Below, in pieces: positions 60,595 to 64,000 of a DNA stretch of 64,000 nucleotides. The stretch comes from Daphnia carinata (Eukaryota; Arthropoda; Branchiopoda; Diplostraca; Daphniidae). A program made the translations under genes and the position numbers. How positions within the stretch are numbered: position 1 is the stretch's first letter; every line of letters begins with the position of its first letter. The stretch is from contig NC_081332.1 in NCBI RefSeq assembly GCF_022539665.2, forward strand, positions 6,972,303-7,036,302, given 5' to 3'. Below the pieces are notes generated by a model, which was not told where the DNA came from, did not search any database, and saw nothing but the letters and a program-made list of their open reading frames with translations.

Positions 60595-60957
60595 TGTTAC
60601 TAACTCCGTGCTGGGAGAGTAACAGAGAAAGAAATCATGAGGGGGATGATGAAAATGAATGAAAGCAAAAGAATGGCTGTCGTGGGATGGCGACACTTTC
60701 TGTATGAGATATATTCTGAGTACGAGAGAGAGACAATGGGAAAACGAAGACTGATTGGACACAAAGAAAAACTGAGACGGCTGACTCTGGGGGGTGTACT
60801 AAATATAACTGCCCGAACCCCTCGCCCCCCCCCCCCCCCCAAAAAAAAAAAAAACAGAACAAAGAAAACAAAGAGACAAAAAAAAACAAGCCTTACTAAA
60901 CAAGCAGGCCTGTGCCTCCCTACAGCCCTGCCCACGAGGGCAGCACCGTAAGTGACA
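60595..60957 (-). repeat. 5' LTR of the BEL/Pao element (363 bp)
   Basis: On the minus strand it starts TGTCACTTACGG and ends GTTAGTAACA, next to the primer site. It contains a C/A homopolymer pair at about 60825-60854. Confidence 0.7.
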
Positions 60958-61172
60958 TATGCAAGGTAAATATATCAAACCCATCAACGTAAATCTGCTT
61001 CTACATTTAGCTATGTGAGATGAAATATTCAATGGTTTTTAACATTGACAAAGTAGCCCATATGCTTGTAAAGGACTAAAGATCTCCTGTCTAATTGTAA
61101 AAACGTTGAACTTTTTCATTTTTGATAACCTTCCGATGGTTGCCGAATGGTTAAAAGCTCATTGAAACCACT

Positions 61173-61244
61173 GGTCTCATGGCTTAGAAGGCAAAGCGCC
61201 TGTCTAGTAAGCAGAAGATCACGAGTTCGAATATCTTTGAGACC
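61173..61244 (+). tRNA. tRNA-Thr(AGT)-like sequence in the repeat
   Basis: Acceptor stem GGTCTCA/TGAGACC pairs 7 of 7, D stem GCTT/AAGC 4 of 4, anticodon loop CTAGTAA (AGT), anticodon stem 4 of 5. The T stem has two mismatches. Being part of a tandem repeat and with T-arm damage, it is more likely a tRNA-derived repeat than a working tRNA gene. Confidence 0.4.
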
Positions 61245-61473
61245 TATTAGATTCATGATATGCAAAGCAAATTTATCAAACACACTAACGTATATCTGCT
61301 TATACACTTATTTGTAACAAATTAAATATTTAATGGTTTGGAACATTGTCAAAGTAGCCCATAGGATGTAAAGGATTAAAGATCTCCTTTCAAATGATCG
61401 TAAAAATGTTGAACGCAACCATTTTTGATAACCTTCCGAATTTCCTAAAGGTTAATAGCTCATTGAAATCAAT

Positions 61474-61547
61474 GGCTTCATGGCGTGTATGGCAAAGCGC
61501 CTGCTTTGCATGCAGGTGATCACGAGTTCGAGTCTCGTTTGGAGCCT
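61474..61547 (+). tRNA. tRNA-like sequence with TGC (Ala) anticodon in the repeat
   Basis: Acceptor stem GGCTTCA/TGGAGCC pairs with one G-T wobble, anticodon stem CCTGC/GCAGG is perfect around loop TTTGCAT, and T arm ACGAG TTCGAGT CTCGT is perfect. One extra T lies before the 3' acceptor strand and one D-stem pair is lost. The backbone otherwise matches the Thr-like copy 300 bp upstream, so the anticodon differs between tandem units. Confidence 0.4.
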
Positions 61548-61904
61548 ATTAGATTAATAATCTGCAATCGCTGGTCCCATGGCTTGGATTTCAAGGGGCT
61601 TTGCTATTACATTACTACTAGATTAATGGTATGCAAATATCTAACAGCTGAATGTAAATCTGCTTCTAGATTTGTTTGTGTGATTTTCCTAATAATGAAG
61701 TATGTAATGCATTAAAAAATCGATATAGTAGCCCATTTCTTGTAATCGATTAATGAGCTTCGCTCTAATTTCTTATACATTCGAATTGTAAAAATGTTGA
61801 CCTTATCCATTTTTGATAACCTTCCGAATTTTCCAATTGTTAATAGCTTTGAAAAACTACTACACCCACTATTAACCAGATGTTTCAAATCAAATCGGCA
61901 AACG

Positions 61905-62215
61905 CTCAATAGAAATGGATATTACAAATGCATCGTATGACCAGCCACATGAAGCAAATTCTACAGATGAACTCAATAAATTTACAAAGGCTCATCAGAT
62001 GACACTGCAGATGAACCCGCATTTGATCAGGTCACTCCAGTTGCCACCTTTGAGTCAAAACCCAATCGATTGCCAGTGAAGCCTGCAGATCAGCTAAGAA
62101 CTAAGGTAACATTACCTCAGACCACCAAAAGAAATAGTAAAAAATACCGTTTGATTTATGAAAATTTAAGGCCAAGGCGCAAAGCGCAAGTTATAGTTCG
62201 CTTGGGCATTAAAGA
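61905..62215 (+). pseudogene. Unidentified coding relic
   Basis: Two plus-strand readings one frame apart, IEMDITNASYDQPHEANSTD and then SDDTADEPAFDQVTPVATFE...YENLRPRRKAQ, look like one acidic-to-basic protein with a frame change near 62000. No family is recognised. Confidence 0.25.
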
Positions 62216-64000
62216 TTGACCGGGCGATCAATCTTGTTAGTGGGAGTAATTTCGCGATCATAACTTTGTAATAGTTAATTATTAATGTTGTTCCTCGGGC
62301 AAAATTTACGACGAGATGGGTCTTCGGCTCCATTCCGTGGAAGACGTTGCTATGTTGCTATGTGATAACGTACTAAGAAAAACCTTGTCAATGTTTTACC
62401 TAGAATATCCCTTACCAAGTCTATCAATAACGTGGTTAGTACTCTCTTGTAATCTATGAAAAATCGTTTTATGTCAGTTCAATATAGATTGTGTGCGGTG
62501 TAAGTTACATTGATGTTTCGTGTGCTTTTAGTATTGACAAACTGCTGGTTTTGCATTTTGCCACTGGTGGTTAAACAGAAAATTGCCTGCACCATCGATG
62601 CAGCAACTAACTGTATCACCACTATTGGTGAATAATCGTCGTTATTGAGGTGTTATTGTGTTAAACCTATTCGTGTTGGTGAATGGTCCCGTTTTGCCCG
62701 TGACAATATGTTAAAATGTTGGATCACGGCTAACGTTTGCCGCATCTGCATTTTCGTTTCTATGTGGTTGAACTATAAATGGTGTACCATCTGGATCATG
62801 GGACTAGAAAAATATGTTTTCTATAATGTTCTACCGAGAAAGATATCACACATCTCTTAGAAAAACAAAACTTTTTTGCATTGCACCTCTTTTCATTATC
62901 AACAGAAAATGATGAACCTATCTTTCTTGAACTTGAACTTCAATCCCTCAAGGAAGCATTTGAAAAATTTTGATTTTTGGCTTCTCAAAAGAGCTAGAAG
63001 AATTCACAAAAAATCCCAAGTTTTCTTTCACAGCCTCTTGTTTGATAATTTGTTAACAAAAAAGCAGTAATCAGAAAACCTGCTAACTAAAAAGCAAAGA
63101 AAAGATTGATATTTCACTTTGCCATCCTTAATTTTTGCGAAATTCGTTTTCAAAATGTTTCTTATCCTGTATTTTGACAAATACTTCTTTCAAGTTCAGT
63201 GTTTTTTTATTGACCAACTTATTCACATTTTAAATGAGCTTTTCCACACAGTGAGGCAAATTGGTAAAATTTTCATGTCATTTCTTGTGTTATTGAAACC
63301 TACTTTTCTTATTTTAACATATGCAATCCGATAAAGCAGCTGAACAACAATCGTTACAGTATGAACTGTTGTGCAGCAGACAGCACAATTCCCTGCCAAA
63401 GCACACTCAATGTACAACAGCACCAGACTATCAACACGACATTATAATTTTCACTGCTAGAGGCCAAAATTTCATAGCAAAATTATCGTGAACGTGGTCA
63501 GAAAACTTTGATCGTCGATCCCATCAAAATAAAAATACAAAATATTGCGATCAATGTTTTTATCTTGATCGGTGATCGAGATTTATGTTTGATCGTGATT
63601 GCGGCAATTGTGAGAAAAGGGATTATTTTTAATTTTAAGGGATAAGCGGTCGCAAGATAAGGGTGTCTGAGATTTGCGAAAAAATGCGACCAGATGGATT
63701 TTTTAATTATTATTTTTATTTCTCTCTGTGCGCAAAACCACTACCTTTACACGAGAATATAAAGAAGAGAGAGCTCCTAATCCCTTTTTCATTCAAATTG
63801 CCTGCGATATTCTGAACTTGTAAAGAAAACGTGCAAGAAAAATGTTACCTATCGCTACTTTATTCTCTTAAATCACTTCTTAGAGAGTATGCGGAAAAAA
63901 TTGCTTCGCAGTAGGACTATGTAGACATGGCTGAATCAATAGCATTATAGGTCTATTATCCCAAAAAGTTTTTTTTTAACGGTCTATTTCTAGTTTTTGC
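62216..64000. other. AT-rich DNA, GATC-rich end near 63500-63620
   Basis: No gene found. The block 62617-62725 resembles 54791-54880 (GTGAATAATC...ATT..AGGTG...CCTAT.CGTGTT). Near 63508-63615 many GATC-containing motifs and GATTGCGGCAATTGTGAG resemble the subterminal zone of the hAT element at 30.3-30.4 kb. Confidence 0.35.

Larger units (their letters stand above)
55541..60957 (-). mobile_element. BEL/Pao retrotransposon, 5' LTR kept, 3' end lost
   Basis: On the minus strand: LTR, tRNA primer site, gag, protease, RT, RNase H and the first residues of integrase, ending at about 55541 against an AT minisatellite. The right edge at 60957 is inserted within a tRNA-like tandem repeat. Degenerate, with many frame changes. 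Confidence 0.85.
60958..61870. repeat. Tandem repeats with tRNA-like cores, right array
   Basis: About three units of ~300 bp (box B-like GTTCGA at 61225 and 61526, 301 bp apart). Each unit has TATGCAA..TAAATATATCAAA, ATCTGCTTCTACATTT, AAGGATTAAAGATCTCC and GATAACCTTCCGAAT blocks. The third (61560-61870) is worn. The first lacks its tRNA part because the BEL LTR starts there. Confidence 0.7.

Noticed and set aside
61173..61547. Two functional tRNA genes
   Set aside because: They lie within a tandem repeat unit and carry stem mismatches or an insertion. Kept only as tRNA-like sequences.
62216..63640. Complete non-autonomous hAT element
   Set aside because: Only one hAT-like end (about 63615) is suggestive. 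No matching left terminus or 8-bp duplication was found.

Overview
This window looks like a piece of an arthropod nuclear genome, most likely a branchiopod crustacean such as Daphnia. That assignment is inference. It rests on very short GT-AG introns (59-76 bp in the one clear host gene and about the same in the hAT transposase), an insect/crustacean-type superaquaporin, and the mix of Ty3/gypsy, BEL/Pao, hAT and foldback elements. The base composition is AT-rich. I see no operons, CRISPR arrays, rRNA or other prokaryotic features.

Layout. 1-6529: 3' part of an env-bearing Ty3/gypsy element on the + strand (pol with one stop, baculovirus-F-like env with one stop, 266-bp 3' LTR). It sits in the left terminal inverted repeat of a ~0.95-kb foldback/MITE element (6530-7479). 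7770-23483: two related gypsy copies on the - strand. The lower one (7770-11867) is a pol with almost no env. The upper one (11868-23483) has two 203-bp LTRs, gag, pol without an integrase core, and a three-frame env of the class III, chuvirus-glycoprotein type with ricin-B-like and mucin-like segments, followed by a small acidic/basic ORF. 23560-24480: relic gag/protease. 27301-30420: a nearly intact intron-containing hAT transposon. 31859-32905: the one intact host gene, a five-exon aquaporin-11/12-like gene of 259 residues.

34063-36225: 3' half of another gypsy element with a 560-bp LTR, abutting an unrelated LTR (36226-36579). 37481-38020: a 540-bp hAT-type MITE with a perfect 8-bp target duplication. 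38080-39499: splice-consistent candidate exons of unidentified host gene(s). 42464-47604: a BEL/Pao integrase fragment split by a 4.5-kb element (42524-47010). This element has ~750-bp inverted repeats built of satellite-like ~31-bp units, 8-bp target duplications, and an internal intronless GalNAc-transferase pseudogene: a Pack-MULE or foldback-like architecture. 47934-48735: an unrecognised broken ORF. 49080-50060 and 53020-53720: gag/protease relics. 54870-55440 and 60958-61870: tandem ~300-320-bp repeats, each with a tRNA-like core, separated by a degenerate BEL/Pao element (55541-60957) with a clear primer-binding site and 5' LTR. The rest is AT-rich noncoding DNA.

How it fits together: the window is a graveyard of nested mobile elements around one compact host gene. 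The retroelements supply gag, protease, RT, RNase H, integrase and three kinds of envelope state (F-like, chuvirus-like, absent). Almost every element gene carries stops or frameshifts. The best candidates for something undescribed are the chuvirus-like env with added lectin/mucin segments and trailing ORF, and the satellite-TIR element that carries a host glycosyltransferase copy.
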